NCBI GenBank assembly: GCA_039111635.1
Contig: JBCAQO010000132.1
Coordinates: 1 to 21,315, forward strand
Length of the DNA: 21,315 nucleotides
Source: Heterobasidion occidentale
Lineage: Eukaryota > Basidiomycota > Agaricomycetes > Russulales > Bondarzewiaceae
Direction of reading: 5' to 3'
This document shows, in pieces, positions 1 to 9,142 of the stretch (the first letter of the stretch is position 1; each line of letters begins with the position of its first letter). A program made the translations under genes and the position numbers. The notes below the pieces were generated by a model. The model made no database searches, was not told the origin of the DNA, and saw nothing but the letters and a program-made list of their open reading frames with translations.

Positions 1-881
1 ATGTACACCGTGACAACTCGGGCAATGATGAGGTCGTGGAAGATAGTGTTCATCATTGTTTGGAATGTCGCCGGGGAGTTGCAAAGTCCGAAGAACATGA
101 CGAGGCATTCGTAAAGGCCGTATTTGGTTAGGAAGGCCGTCTTCCATTCGTCTCCTTCTGCTATGCGAATATTGTTGTACCCCCATTTGACGTCGAACTT
201 CGAGAATATCCTTGCTTCGGACCTAGCGATAGTTCGTATAACATCGTCGATTAGGGGTAGGGGGTATTTGTTTTTTATCGTGTTTTCGTTTAATCGGCGA
301 TAGTCTTGCACGGGTCTAAGGTCTCCTTCCTTTTTCTTTACAAAAAAGAAGGGCGAGGCTTGTGGCGATTTGGATATTCGAATTGTTCCCCTTTTTACGT
401 GTTCCTGTATTACGTCATACAGTTTTTCATCTTCGTATTCCGTTAGGGGGTACAACTTGCATCCCTTGGGTTCCCATCCTGGTTTCATGTCAATATGGTG
501 GTCCCATGAGCTATGTTGTGGCAGTCGTTGGGACGCTTCTTGACTGAAAACTTTTGCGAACTGCTTTAGGATGTATCTTGGGACGATCTCCTCCGTCGTG
601 CGTACATCCTTTTTTTTGTTAGCTTCTTCTGCTAATTCTTGCGATTTACTGTGAGTCGATCGAAGGTGGATTGTCCCGTCCGGGTTCGTTTCAAAGATAT
701 TTTCGCCATAGCGGTTTTCATAGAGGTCCGTAATGAACTCGTTGATTCCTTCGTCTTCTTCGCTCTCTTCTGGTAGACCTTCCGGTGGTCTTCTATTGAT
801 ACGTAATTGACCGCCTTCCTTGCTCCACGCCGTGCGAGTCTTTCTGCCTTGATGATAATCTCGGCCTTGCTCGTTATGCAT
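1..881 (-). CDS. Ty3/gypsy pol: reverse transcriptase region, truncated by window edge
   Basis: The minus strand is free of stops from above position 900 to base 1 in a third frame (codon first bases at coordinates = 2 mod 3). The first in-frame Met is at 881, but the segment should be read as a continuation of the protease polyprotein. Visible RT blocks are FFFVKKKEGDLRPVQDYRRL, KYPLPLIDD, the motif A region FDVKWGYNNIRI, and the motif B region VMFFGLCNSPATFQTMMN. The window ends at VVTVYM, so the catalytic YxDD aspartates lie just outside. The upstream linker holds SSWDHHIDMKP, as in Ty3/gypsy pol. RNase H and integrase are not in the window. The frame is offset by one base from the protease ORF, so this copy needs a frameshift, or an indel between about 760 and 900. 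The family call is firm; activity cannot be judged. Confidence 0.9.
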   Translation of the reverse strand, partial: MHNEQGRDYHQGRKTRTAWSKEGGQLRINRRPPEGLPEESEEDEGINEFITDLYENRYGENIFETNPDGTIHLRSTHSKSQELAEEANKKKDVRTTEEIVPRYILKQFAKVFSQEASQRLPQHSSWDHHIDMKPGWEPKGCKLYPLTEYEDEKLYDVIQEHVKRGTIRISKSPQASPFFFVKKKEGDLRPVQDYRRLNENTIKNKYPLPLIDDVIRTIARSEARIFSKFDVKWGYNNIRIAEGDEWKTAFLTKYGLYECLVMFFGLCNSPATFQTMMNTIFHDLIIARVVTVY

Positions 882-1426
882 GTCGAGGAGCACGCTTGGA
901 AGGTTAGGTCATTATTCACCCAATTGATTCTGGGGTTGTGTTCGTGCAAACAATCTGTTCCTAGGATAAGGTCTTCTCCTCCCAAGTCCGTTACTAGTAG
1001 TTCGCATTGTTCGTCGTGGTAATCCCCTTCGTCGTTCTCCATCCTCATCAGTAGACGCGCTTTGTTTGTGATAGCTCCTCCCTGATTTGCTGAGCCGTCC
1101 ACATTGAAGACAGGTATTGATTGTCCTATTTTCTCAAGTTTTATCCCTTGAGTGCGGCAGAATTGCTTGTCAATGAGGAGTCCTTCTGCCCCTGAGTCAA
1201 TTAATACCCTTGCTCCGGTGTTTCCCTCCGAATGTTTTAGCTGTACTTTTATGCGCATGGACGATTTTTGATTTGATTTGGTGAGTCGTACAGATGTTTT
1301 CACATGGGGAGGGTCTATGGATCCTACATACACCGATGATGAGGATCGCGCTAAAAATTTGTGTCCGCTTCCTTCTTTCCACTTTCCCTGCTCAGGGCTT
1401 GTAGCAACGCTTCTTGTTCGTCCCAC
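632..1426 (-). CDS. Ty3/gypsy pol N-terminus: aspartic protease (frame -1 relative to gag)
   Basis: This retroviral-type aspartic protease matures the Gag-Pol polyprotein. The active-site block is VLIDSGAEGLLID (Asp-Ser-Gly-Ala), and a second conserved block is DLILGTDCLHEHNPRINW. The first Met is at 1426, but the functional entry is probably a -1 ribosomal frameshift from gag at 1354-1360. After it, this frame reads LARSSSSVYVGS directly behind Gag residues ADTNF. The open frame runs on to a stop at 632, but its last 50 or so residues (after SKAEIIIKAERLARRG) lose resemblance to pol, while the RT-like protein resumes in another frame. The functional frame therefore probably changes near 760-900. 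The protease identity is clear; the exact C-terminal limit is not. Confidence 0.85.
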   Translation of the reverse strand: MGRTRSVATSPEQGKWKEGSGHKFLARSSSSVYVGSIDPPHVKTSVRLTKSNQKSSMRIKVQLKHSEGNTGARVLIDSGAEGLLIDKQFCRTQGIKLEKIGQSIPVFNVDGSANQGGAITNKARLLMRMENDEGDYHDEQCELLVTDLGGEDLILGTDCLHEHNPRINWVNNDLTFQACSSTCITSKAEIIIKAERLARRGARKAVNYVSIEDHRKVYQKRAKKTKESTSSLRTSMKTAMAKISLKRTRTGQSTFDRLTVNRKN

Positions 1427-2508
1427 CTAAGCTTTCCTATAAACCTCTGGATCTCTTCTCCGCTAATCTCAGGCTCCGTCTGACGTAAAGTTGCATCCTC
1501 GCCGGGTGAGTAGGTCTGCCGAGCTGCGAGTCTAGCCCTGAATGGGTTAGTCGTCGCCACGCCTCTACCCTCTCCCTGAGTTGCTTCCTCGCTACTGTTC
1601 TGAGCTCGCGCTGCGAACGCTCGGCCATTGCCACTTCCTCCTCTTCCCAGCCCTCCGCCGGTCGAAGCCTGTCCGTACCCCATTTTTCTGTCACCCGATT
1701 GAACATATCCAGCTGCCCCTTGAGGTACCCTAGATGCACCCCTAGCGGGACATTGGTTGGCCATGTGTCCCTTCTTTCGACAGTAAAAGCACCCACCCTC
1801 CATTCGGAGTCTGTTCCTTTCTTCGTCGGTGAGGGGAGTGCGAAGTGCGTCGACGGCCATAGGTACGACGGAATTGTTCATACTGGCTGGGGCGTTGGAC
1901 GAGTTATAGCGGAAGGGGTTATTCCGTTGTGTTGTTGCCGCAGGGATGGAGCTTTTTATGCTCTGGAGTTCCCTCCATTGGTTATCAAACCGTTGCGTGT
2001 ATGAAATCCAGTCGGCTATTCTGGTCGGCATGTCCGGGAGCCTGTAAATTTGTTTGAGGATTTCTGGGTGTATGGCTCGGCGGAAGTAGTCAACGGTTGA
2101 CTCCATGTCGAATCCGCTTTCTGCCGCCGTGATTTGGAAGTCTGCCACGAAGTCATCTGCCGTCCTTTTTCCCATTCTCATGGTGAACAGCTTCTGTCGT
2201 GCCTTCTGTTCCGTTCCTTCGTCCCTGAACACCTGCGCTAGTTCTTCCAGAAATTTTTTGAACGTTCCCCATGTTAGCCGGGTTTCTCCTTCTCTCCAGG
2301 TCCTGAGTTCCCTGTCATAATAGTACCTCTGTGCGTACATTGATGCAGTTCCCGCTCTCATGTAGGATAGTACAAATAGGATCTTGGCTTTGTCATCGGT
2401 GAATTTGGCGGGATTGGCGGTAATGTACATGTGGCATTCGTAAATCCATTCTCTGTACTGGGTTCTTGTTCCATCGTATTCCTTCGGTTTGTTTAGTTTA
2501 TCCGACAT
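1351..2508 (-). CDS. Ty3/gypsy gag: capsid/nucleocapsid protein
   Basis: This is the structural protein of a retrotransposon particle. From the first ATG at 2508 it gives 385 residues. The N-terminal half (KPKEYDGTRTQYREWIYECH onward) is the retrotransposon gag/capsid fold, with typical blocks LSYMRAGTASMYAQRYYY, FLEELAQVFRDEG and MRMGKRTADDFVADF. Near residue 240 is a CCHC zinc knuckle, CFYCRKKGHMANQC (C-x2-C-x4-H-x4-C), for RNA binding. A Gly/Arg-rich stretch follows. The ORF stops with TAG at 1351-1353, directly after a slippery heptamer, and overlaps the protease frame by 76 nt. The same frame stays open for a further 153 codons upstream (2509-2967) without an ATG, so 2508 may not be the true start. 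Confidence 0.9.
   Translation of the reverse strand: MSDKLNKPKEYDGTRTQYREWIYECHMYITANPAKFTDDKAKILFVLSYMRAGTASMYAQRYYYDRELRTWREGETRLTWGTFKKFLEELAQVFRDEGTEQKARQKLFTMRMGKRTADDFVADFQITAAESGFDMESTVDYFRRAIHPEILKQIYRLPDMPTRIADWISYTQRFDNQWRELQSIKSSIPAATTQRNNPFRYNSSNAPASMNNSVVPMAVDALRTPLTDEERNRLRMEGGCFYCRKKGHMANQCPARGASRVPQGAAGYVQSGDRKMGYGQASTGGGLGRGGSGNGRAFAARAQNSSEEATQGEGRGVATTNPFRARLAARQTYSPGEDATLRQTEPEISGEEIQRFIGKLRWDEQEALLQALSRESGKKEADTNF
1354..1360 (-). promoter_or_regulatory. Programmed -1 ribosomal frameshift heptamer (gag-pro)
   Basis: In the gag frame the last codons read aca aat ttt tag. The heptamer A AAT TTT fits the canonical X XXY YYZ rule for -1 slippage (X=A, Y=T, Z=T) and abuts the gag TAG stop. 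Slipping back one base gives tta gcg cga, the Leu-Ala-Arg of the protease frame. Six bases downstream, GATCCT (1342-1347) can pair with AGGATC (1320-1325) across a 16-nt loop, a possible but weak stimulator. Confidence 0.75.
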
Positions 2509-2967
2509 ATCGTCGTCAGATTCTTCTGGGTCGTCTTCGGGTGTCTCGGGGTTTCCGGGAGGGTCTTCCGGTGGATTCGGATCTTCGGTTGGTGGGGTCG
2601 GCGGGTTTCGGGGTGGTTCTGGATCGCTTTCGTCTATCGGTGTTATTGCCTCCTTGGGGATAATTCCTTCTTCGATGTCTTCTTTGGGAATATCGATGGG
2701 TCCTGCCGATGGGGTTCTTGCCAGGAGTGGTGCTACGGTTCTGAGTGGTGCCCTTCTGTCTTCCCAGGCTACGAGTGGAGCGTCTACTGTTTTTCCACTA
2801 TCCGGTCCTCCCGTATATATCCAATTTCCTTTCGAGGTCCTTCTGATAGGTTGTCCTAGGTGTTGGTATACTTTCGAGTATTCAAAGTAGTCGGTCCCGT
2901 GTGGAACTCGCCCTACGTCTCTTCCTTTTCCTTTGGAAGTCGTGATGGATAATCTCAGAAGCCCGCG
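2509..2967 (-). other. In-frame, ATG-less N-terminal extension of gag
   Basis: This minus-strand stretch continues the gag frame with no stop until TAG at 2968-2970. It encodes a basic start (TTSKGKGRDVGRVPHG), a globular-looking part (FEYSKVYQHLGQPI) and an acidic, Pro-rich linker (DPEPPRNPPTPPTEDPNPPE, then EDDPEESDDD) leading directly into the capsid domain. Composition and smooth joining suggest real coding sequence. There is no in-frame ATG. One candidate start is the ACG codon at 2941-2943, just ahead of TTSKGKG. A lost ATG or a sequence error is the alternative. Confidence 0.55.
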
Positions 2968-3575
2968 CTAGTCTCGATTTGATTAGAATCGAGGGTCAAG
3001 GCAACAGCAGCTTCTCCTGTAGTACGTATGTGTCGTGAAGTACGTATACCGTATGTAACGTCAAGTGCGATTGTATCGGTCGTACCTCAGCTGGGTTGAT
3101 TACCAGACAGAGATATTCTACAACCTGAAGCGACCCTCAATGAAGTGGTATCACCCAATCGTTCGCTCGAAGTGTATAGTAACTAGTACTGTCGACGAAC
3201 GCTTGTCTTTTGGGACTGCCTAGCGTCGTATGTATGTAGCCGGTGTTCTTGCTGAAAAATAGATTCGAGAGTACCTGTGGTATAGGTTGGGTTTGAGGAG
3301 GCTATCCAGATGTCAAGAACGACTGTGAATGACGAGATGACCTAAACCACAAATATGGGAATGGTGGAGGAGGATGTTGTTGTGTGGACTTGATCAAACC
3401 GATGCTTGTAACCAAGAAGACTGGTGAACAGTAGTTCTGTGATTAGACAAAGGTGGATAGCCTAAAGCTTCCACTACTGCGCACAACTCTATAAATACAT
3501 GAGTGTAGATGCACGGACCAAGTAACTATGGAGCAGGAACGCGAGGTATAGACTTGGGAAGGGTCCAACGTGTCC
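2968..3575. other. Leader and expected LTR region of the retrotransposon; no ends defined
   Basis: The 5' LTR and primer-binding site of the minus-strand element should lie here, upstream of gag. I found no confident TG..CA pair, TGG-type primer site or target-site duplication, and the second LTR is outside the window for comparison. The segment carries GTACGTAT as a short direct repeat (3022-3029 and 3040-3047) and a dyad CTCGATT...AATCGAG (2972-2992). I see no convincing gene. Confidence 0.35.
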
Positions 3576-4487
3576 CTATATGGAAGGTGGGAAGGTACGA
3601 GTACGTAAGAAAGTAAACGAGTTTGTAACACTTGTACTCTGCGGAACCGGCAAAGGTGACGCCGACATGTTCGTCTCTGTGCGCGCGGACCTCCTCTCAG
3701 AAAGCGCAGCCGCGTTGAGCAGCAGGTCAAGACCCTGTTCCGCGCTGATGACAGGGACCATGGCCGCCGCAGCTGCGTAAGTTGTCGGGGCATTGCCCGC
3801 GCGCCGCGTGGGGAAAGTATTCATCTGAGGGAGTTCAGTGCGCGCAGAGTTGTTGGTCGCTTCCTCGCGCGCATCGGGCAGGGACACGGAGGCATCTCGT
3901 TGGACACATGGAGCTGGAGGGGCGATGAGCACACTGCTATCTTTATCTGTCCGCCAGTGAGTGACATTCTGTTCACAAAACACTGTATACTGACTTTTTA
4001 TCGGGAGTGGGGCCTTGAAGAGGTTTTGTTTTGCAAGCGCGCCCTGCGCGTCTGCCCCTGGATGCGGACGCGGCCCCTCATCGATGCGACGTCTCTTGGG
4101 GGCCTCCTTGCGCGGGGATGGCAATGGTCGGACAATGTTGTGAACCGTGGATATGTCGTCCCCTTCGGTGCGTTCTTCTAATTGCCTGGTTTGAGAACGC
4201 ATGTTCCGTGAAGGCTTGTCCTGTTTGATATTGACTCTGTACATTTTTCTAGCGATCTTTTTGATTACTCTGTCGAGGTGGGGTACGTCGTTGGGGACAA
4301 CTCTTACAAGCCCCCAGCTGCAGCAATCGTGTGTGCACACGTGCGTGAGGAGGGCTTCCAAGTAGGATTCGCACTCGTACAGGATCTCTGCTCCTTTCAT
4401 ATTCCAGGATCTTCGTCTGACCACGAGTGGTCTAATTGTATATATATATAGCTTTTTTAAATATGGTTTTTTTATGTGAATTTTCAA
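3576..4487 (-). CDS. Hypothetical protein, possibly nuclear
   Basis: I do not recognise this protein. The minus-strand ORF has 303 codons; Met30 (first base 4400) is a better start because residues 1-29 are AT-rich-derived and Lys/Tyr-rich. From Met30 it begins MKGAEILYECESYLEALL with a Cys/His-containing stretch (THVCTHDCC). A basic region PKRRRID near residue 125 could be a nuclear localisation signal. The C-terminal third has an Ala run followed by a conserved-looking helix, VPVISAEQGLDLLLNAAALS. There are no membrane segments or catalytic motifs. A possible 48-nt in-frame intron lies at 3947-3994 (sense donor gtcagt, acceptor gacag); splicing it would remove a 16-residue segment, SQYTVFCEQNVTHWRT. 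A TATATATATA run lies at 4438-4450 just upstream. An ORF of this length is unlikely by chance, but function is unknown. Confidence 0.5.
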   Translation of the reverse strand: MKIHIKKPYLKKLYIYTIRPLVVRRRSWNMKGAEILYECESYLEALLTHVCTHDCCSWGLVRVVPNDVPHLDRVIKKIARKMYRVNIKQDKPSRNMRSQTRQLEERTEGDDISTVHNIVRPLPSPRKEAPKRRRIDEGPRPHPGADAQGALAKQNLFKAPLPIKSQYTVFCEQNVTHWRTDKDSSVLIAPPAPCVQRDASVSLPDAREEATNNSARTELPQMNTFPTRRAGNAPTTYAAAAAMVPVISAEQGLDLLLNAAALSERRSARTETNMSASPLPVPQSTSVTNSFTFLRTRTFPPSI

Positions 4488-4559
4488 GATTTTATCGAAT
4501 TGTTTCTTGGCCCTATATCACTTTAATCTCTCTCTAATATATTGTCTATTTATCGCAAA

Positions 4560-4722
4560 TATATCCGCCTCTCAGTGAGGACACAGTCTACAACCTCCGG
4601 GAGATATTGGCAATATATTCCGGATATAGTGGGGCTATATCTGGAATCGACCGCGAATCGCCTCGAGAGCGATTCACAGTTGATTCTGGATATATTTGCT
4701 ATATATCTGGTATATATCCGGG
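4560..4722. repeat. Cluster of GGATATA-based inverted repeats (hairpin array)
   Basis: Three imperfect to perfect hairpins lie close together. At 4617-4647 ATTCCGGATATAG pairs with CTATATCTGGAAT (12 of 13, 5-nt loop). At 4655-4675 GAATCGC pairs perfectly with GCGATTC. At 4686-4721 CTGGATATAT pairs with ATATATCCGG (9 of 10). The word (C/T)GGATATA or its complement occurs at least six times. There is no coding potential worth calling. It could be a foldback or MITE remnant, or a clustered binding site. Confidence 0.6.
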
Positions 4723-5540
4723 GGGGATTTGGGGTAATGTCCGGTGCGTGGAATGTTCTGCGTGTGGAAGTACATACTTATGGAGAGAGAGGGGTGCAGC
4801 GGGATAGCGCGGAGGGTTTCGGTATTTTGTCCTCGAACCGATCGCGTGCCGCAACGATGGAGCAGGATCGTGGGGCAGAGAACAAAGGGACGTTCTCGCC
4901 CCTTCTCGCCGATATGCCCGACGCCCCGCGCGCGGGGCAGCCCCCGCCGCACCGGGCGGAAGCAAACGCGCTAGCTCGCCGGCGGCACAAGACAGCACGA
5001 CACGAGTACGAATCGGGGCAACCGGGACGCCGAGCGGTGCCCTCCGGCGCCGGCCGTCGCGATCGCGTGTCCGGTGCGCCGCCCGGGGAGTCTCAGACCG
5101 ACCTTCGATTCGAAGGAGCTCTTGCAGGCGTGCAGCTTCGCGCCGCCAGCGCGGCGGGCGAGGCGTAAACGGGATGGGCGATCGCCAAATCGCAGCTGGC
5201 AGGGCATGGCAGGGCGTGGCGTGGTCAGCAGGCCGAGGCCGCGAGTGGGTGCCGGGAGGACGCACCACTGGAGCGGCGTCCTTGCCAGAGTGTCGGGAGG
5301 AGAAGAGGGGAGAGGAGAGAGGCTTTTCGCTCCTTCCCTCCCACGTCCATTCCGTCATCGTCGTTATCCCCTCCCTTGTCATTCGACCGTCATCATCCCC
5401 ACCCCCACCGCCGTCGCCATCACGGCCGCCATTCGAGAGCATCCCACTCTCACCCACCCACCTGCACAACAAAAAACACACACATCTCGTGAAATTCGGA
5501 GCGAACCCCAGCAGCAGAAGGGCCTCTTGAGGACGTCGCG
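4723..5540. other. GC-rich gap and upstream region of the transcription-factor gene
   Basis: There is no gene I can support. Long open frames on both strands here are Arg/Pro/Ala-rich and follow from high GC content. About 5330-5470 is a pyrimidine-rich stretch (runs of C and CT, including CCCCACCCCCACCG), typical of fungal promoters just upstream of transcription starts. It lies 70-210 nt before the ATG at 5541. Confidence 0.4.
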
Positions 5541-8500
5541 ATGCCCGCCGGCCGCGCGCAGCTGCCGCGCTCGGACAAGGACACTGCGGACTACCGCGCG
5601 CGCGAGCAGGAGTTGAAACGCTCGCGCGGCGCGATCTCGTGCGCAGAGTGCAGACGGTGCGTGCGCGCACCCTCCCCCCTCTCCCTTGCTGCCCCTCCTC
5701 ACTGTTCTTTTTGGCCCCCTCGCCTCATTTGCGCTCTCCTTGTCTCATTTTCCATCACGCTGACGTCTGCGAACTCGCCGGTGTGGTGTGCGCGATGAAC
5801 GCAGGCTGAAGCTCAAGTGCGACAAGACCGTGCCGTGCACGTCGTGCAAGCGGCGCGGCTGCGCGTCTATCTGTCCCAACGGTGCGTGCGTCCCCCCATC
5901 CCCGCGCGTCTTCCTTGTTTGTTTTCTGCTTTGTGTGCGCGCGTGCGCGTCGCTTCGGCAGGCTTCGACGGGTTTCCAGAGCGGGCGGGCAGGCAGGGTC
6001 GAGGGCGATCTTGACAGATGGCAGGCGACGGGTGGCGCCCGGGCGTGGGTCGTAAGGTGTCCGGATGCGGGGCTGCGTGTGCTGGATCTGGCAGGGCGCT
6101 GGGAAGGCGGCGATGGGTGGGCGCTTGTCGCGGGGCTCTTGTCTGGGGAAAGAGGCGTCGAGGGTGAGGATCGGGGACGGAAGGCGGGGGAGGGGGCGGG
6201 TGACAGGGTGTTTCGAGGAGCTCGCGACGTGTGTGCGGATCTCGAGTGCCGGCGGCAGGGTGTCGCACTCGGGGCAGGCTCGGGGCTCGCGCGACTCGGG
6301 TCTGGGGGAGCTCGCCGCGTCTGGCGCTCGTCCAGTGCTCGTCCGATAATATTCGTTTTCGGCGCATATACCCACTCATTATCGTCGCTCGTCGCCAGTC
6401 TCTCATTGACAAAAATATTTTCAGGCAGCCTCGTCACAGGCCAAGGCACCCGGTGAGCAGCCCTCGTCTCTCCTCCCGGCCCCCTCCCACCAACCCCTCT
6501 CATCCACGCTGCCCAGATTCGTCCTCGCCGACACCGACCGCCTGCACTCCAAAATAACAGACATGTCCGACCGCATCCGCCAGCTGGAGGACGCGCTCGC
6601 GCTCTCCCACTTTCACGTCACCCGCGAGCAGCACCCCCTCTTGCGCCGCGACCTCATGAAGATCAAGTCTATCATCGACCTCCACGTCGCGGCCGGAGGC
6701 GACGCGGTGCAAGATCCGGATCGGCCAGAGGCTGAAAAAACGTCTGAAGACGCCGACGAGAGCACTACTCTCGATATCTTTGGGACGCTCGCGCTGCATG
6801 ACGACGGCGGCTCGACGTTCTATGGCCGGTCCGCGGGCCAGGAGGTGCGTCGTTGATAGTCTCACAGCTGCCCCTTTCCTCGAGTGAGTCACTCACCGTG
6901 CGACCTCGTCATCATGCAGTCGCTACTCCTGGTAAGCGGAAAATTTCCTCCTCTCTTTACCTGCACTCAATGCCAACTTTGAACAGGGTGAGAACGATTC
7001 CCCAGAAAGCCCAATCATGACCCCCGCGGCCGTCCACGGCCGTCACCAGTGCGGGCTCGCCCTCCGACCTTCCCTACACGATCCAGGAGATCTCCAACGC
7101 GTTCCCAGACGCGTCGATCCGCCTCCCGCAATACGCCCTCGAAGCCTACCTCCCGCCCTGGCCCCGCGCCTCGGAGCTCTGCGCTTATTACCTCGAACAG
7201 GCGCCTGGTTCTTCGGCGCCGTAAACCCAGGCAGCTGTACGAAGAGCTCCTCCCGCTGTTCTACCCGCAGGCGACGTCCCCGCCGCACGCGCCGCTCGGC
7301 ACGCCGCCCCCCGCGCCGGGCCCGCACGAGCTCGCGCTGCTGTTCGCGATCTACTGCTTCGGCTCGCTCGTGGACGAGCAGCTGCCGCCCGCGCCGGGGA
7401 ACGCGGAGGCGGACCGGTACTACATGCTGACGCGGGCGGCGCTCGCGCTCCAGCCGGTGATGGACCGCGCGCCGAGCGTGAGCACGGTGCAGGCGTTGAG
7501 CTTGATGGGTATCTATCAGGGCTTGGTCGCGAACGAGCATAGCATCGAGAGCACTTGGGCGTTGATGGGGATGGCGTCGAAGTTGGCACAGAGCGTGAGT
7601 GCCGGGACCTGCTTGTTTTCAAGTGACGAGGATGCTCACTCGTTCGTTCGTTCGTGTGATCTGGGACGATTCTTGGTATCTAGATCGGCTTGCGTGAGTG
7701 ATCCCGGCGTGTCTGCGCGTTCGTTCGAAAGGTTGTATCTTTCTCACGGGTCTCCCTCTGTCGTTGTGCAGATCGCGATTGTGCACGATGGAAGCTGTCC
7801 CCCGCCGAGGTGCAGAAGCGCCGGGCGCTGTTTTGGGAGCTGTTCATCACGGACTGTTGGCAGGTGCGTCGGATCGCTGTGCGAGAGGCTGTCATGAGTG
7901 TAGTATTAAGCGATGCTGATAATAATCGTGGTGCAATCAGAGCCTCGCCACGGGACGGCTGCCGACCTTCTCGATCCCGTTCGTGGACTGTGAGCTGCCG
8001 CAGGATACGGATCAGACTATGGCGGCCGACGGGACGCCGCAGGCTTCTTGTACGTGTCTTTCTCATCCTACTTCATTCACCTGGCTTTCCCCGCCGTCAA
8101 ATTTTTGGTCTGGCTGAAAACCCGCGCGCATATAGTCCCCTACTGGAAGGCGCAGTTCGGCAAGCTGTGCGTGTCGGAGGTCGTGCAGGGCATCTTGACC
8201 GCGCGCGCGCCCAAGTACTCCATCATCGTCGAGCTCGACCGCAAGGTGCGCGACCTCGAGCTGCCGCGATACGCGATCGACCCGCCCGTGACGGGCTGCG
8301 GCCTGAACGTGACGATGCAGCACTACATGACATGCCGACGAACTACCGGCACCTAAGTGAGCAACCGCCCAATTTCCCCCCGTTTTTTCTCGGTTTTTTT
8401 GGGCGCGGGCGCGGCTGACTCACGCGGGCGCGTTCCGGCAGCGCTGCTGTACATTCATAGGGCGTTCTTTGCGCAGGGCCTGTGCGACCAGCCGCACGAC

Positions 8501-9108
8501 CCGCTGCGGAGCCCGTACGCGCCGTCGATACTGGCGGGGTACCGCAGCGCCTGCAAGCTGCTGGCGTCGCTTGGGGAGCAGTTTGCGCTGTTCCCGGTGC
8601 AGATCGCGAGGTTTTGGGTGCTGTGGACGCACGCGTTTTCTGCTACGGTGCGTAGGCGGCGGGAAAGTAAATATCGACGGTCGACGCTGACGCGGGCTCG
8701 GTGCTCGGGGCGACAGGTCATGCTCGCGCTGATCCCCGTGCGTGCGCCGCAGTCGAAGATGGCGCACACGGCGTTGATGGAGCTGGAACGTGCGTGCGAG
8801 CTGTTCGAGAGGGCGTCGGTGCACGGCGGGCGGGCGGTGAAAATGCTGGTGAGCACGCGTCTCTCTCGACAATTCCGAGTCTGTCTCGCCTCCGTCCGTC
8901 CTGCTCACCCAAACCCCGCGTGTCGGGCGCAGCCGATCGTGCGGCGGCACCTGCAAAAGGCGGCGCACAGCTTCCACGTCGCGCGCACGGCGGTCGCGCG
9001 CGAGCTGTTTGGGTTCGCGCCCATCGCCGCCGCGCGGGGGGACGAGTTTTCGGTGTTTTCGGGCGTGACGAATACGGTGGCGGCGCGCTCGAGCGCGAGC
9101 GCGAGGAC

Positions 9109-9142
<34 letters not shown>

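Noticed and set aside
3104..3449. Candidate LTR bounded by TGTCTAATCA and GGTAATCA on the minus strand
   Set aside because: The ends are TG..CA-like, but no primer-binding site with TGG follows and no second LTR is available, so the boundaries would be guesswork.
4542..5670. Long open frames on both strands (208 codons plus, 323 codons minus) upstream of the Zn2Cys6 gene
   Set aside because: Composition is dominated by Arg, Pro, Ala and Gly in a GC-rich region with few stops. There are no family motifs, the frames cross the hairpin cluster and the pyrimidine-rich promoter, and the two strands cannot both be real.
5745..6503. Minus-strand ORFs of 252, 206 and 181 codons
   Set aside because: They are antisense to exon 2 and the GC-rich intron 2. 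The plus-strand zinc cluster explains the region.
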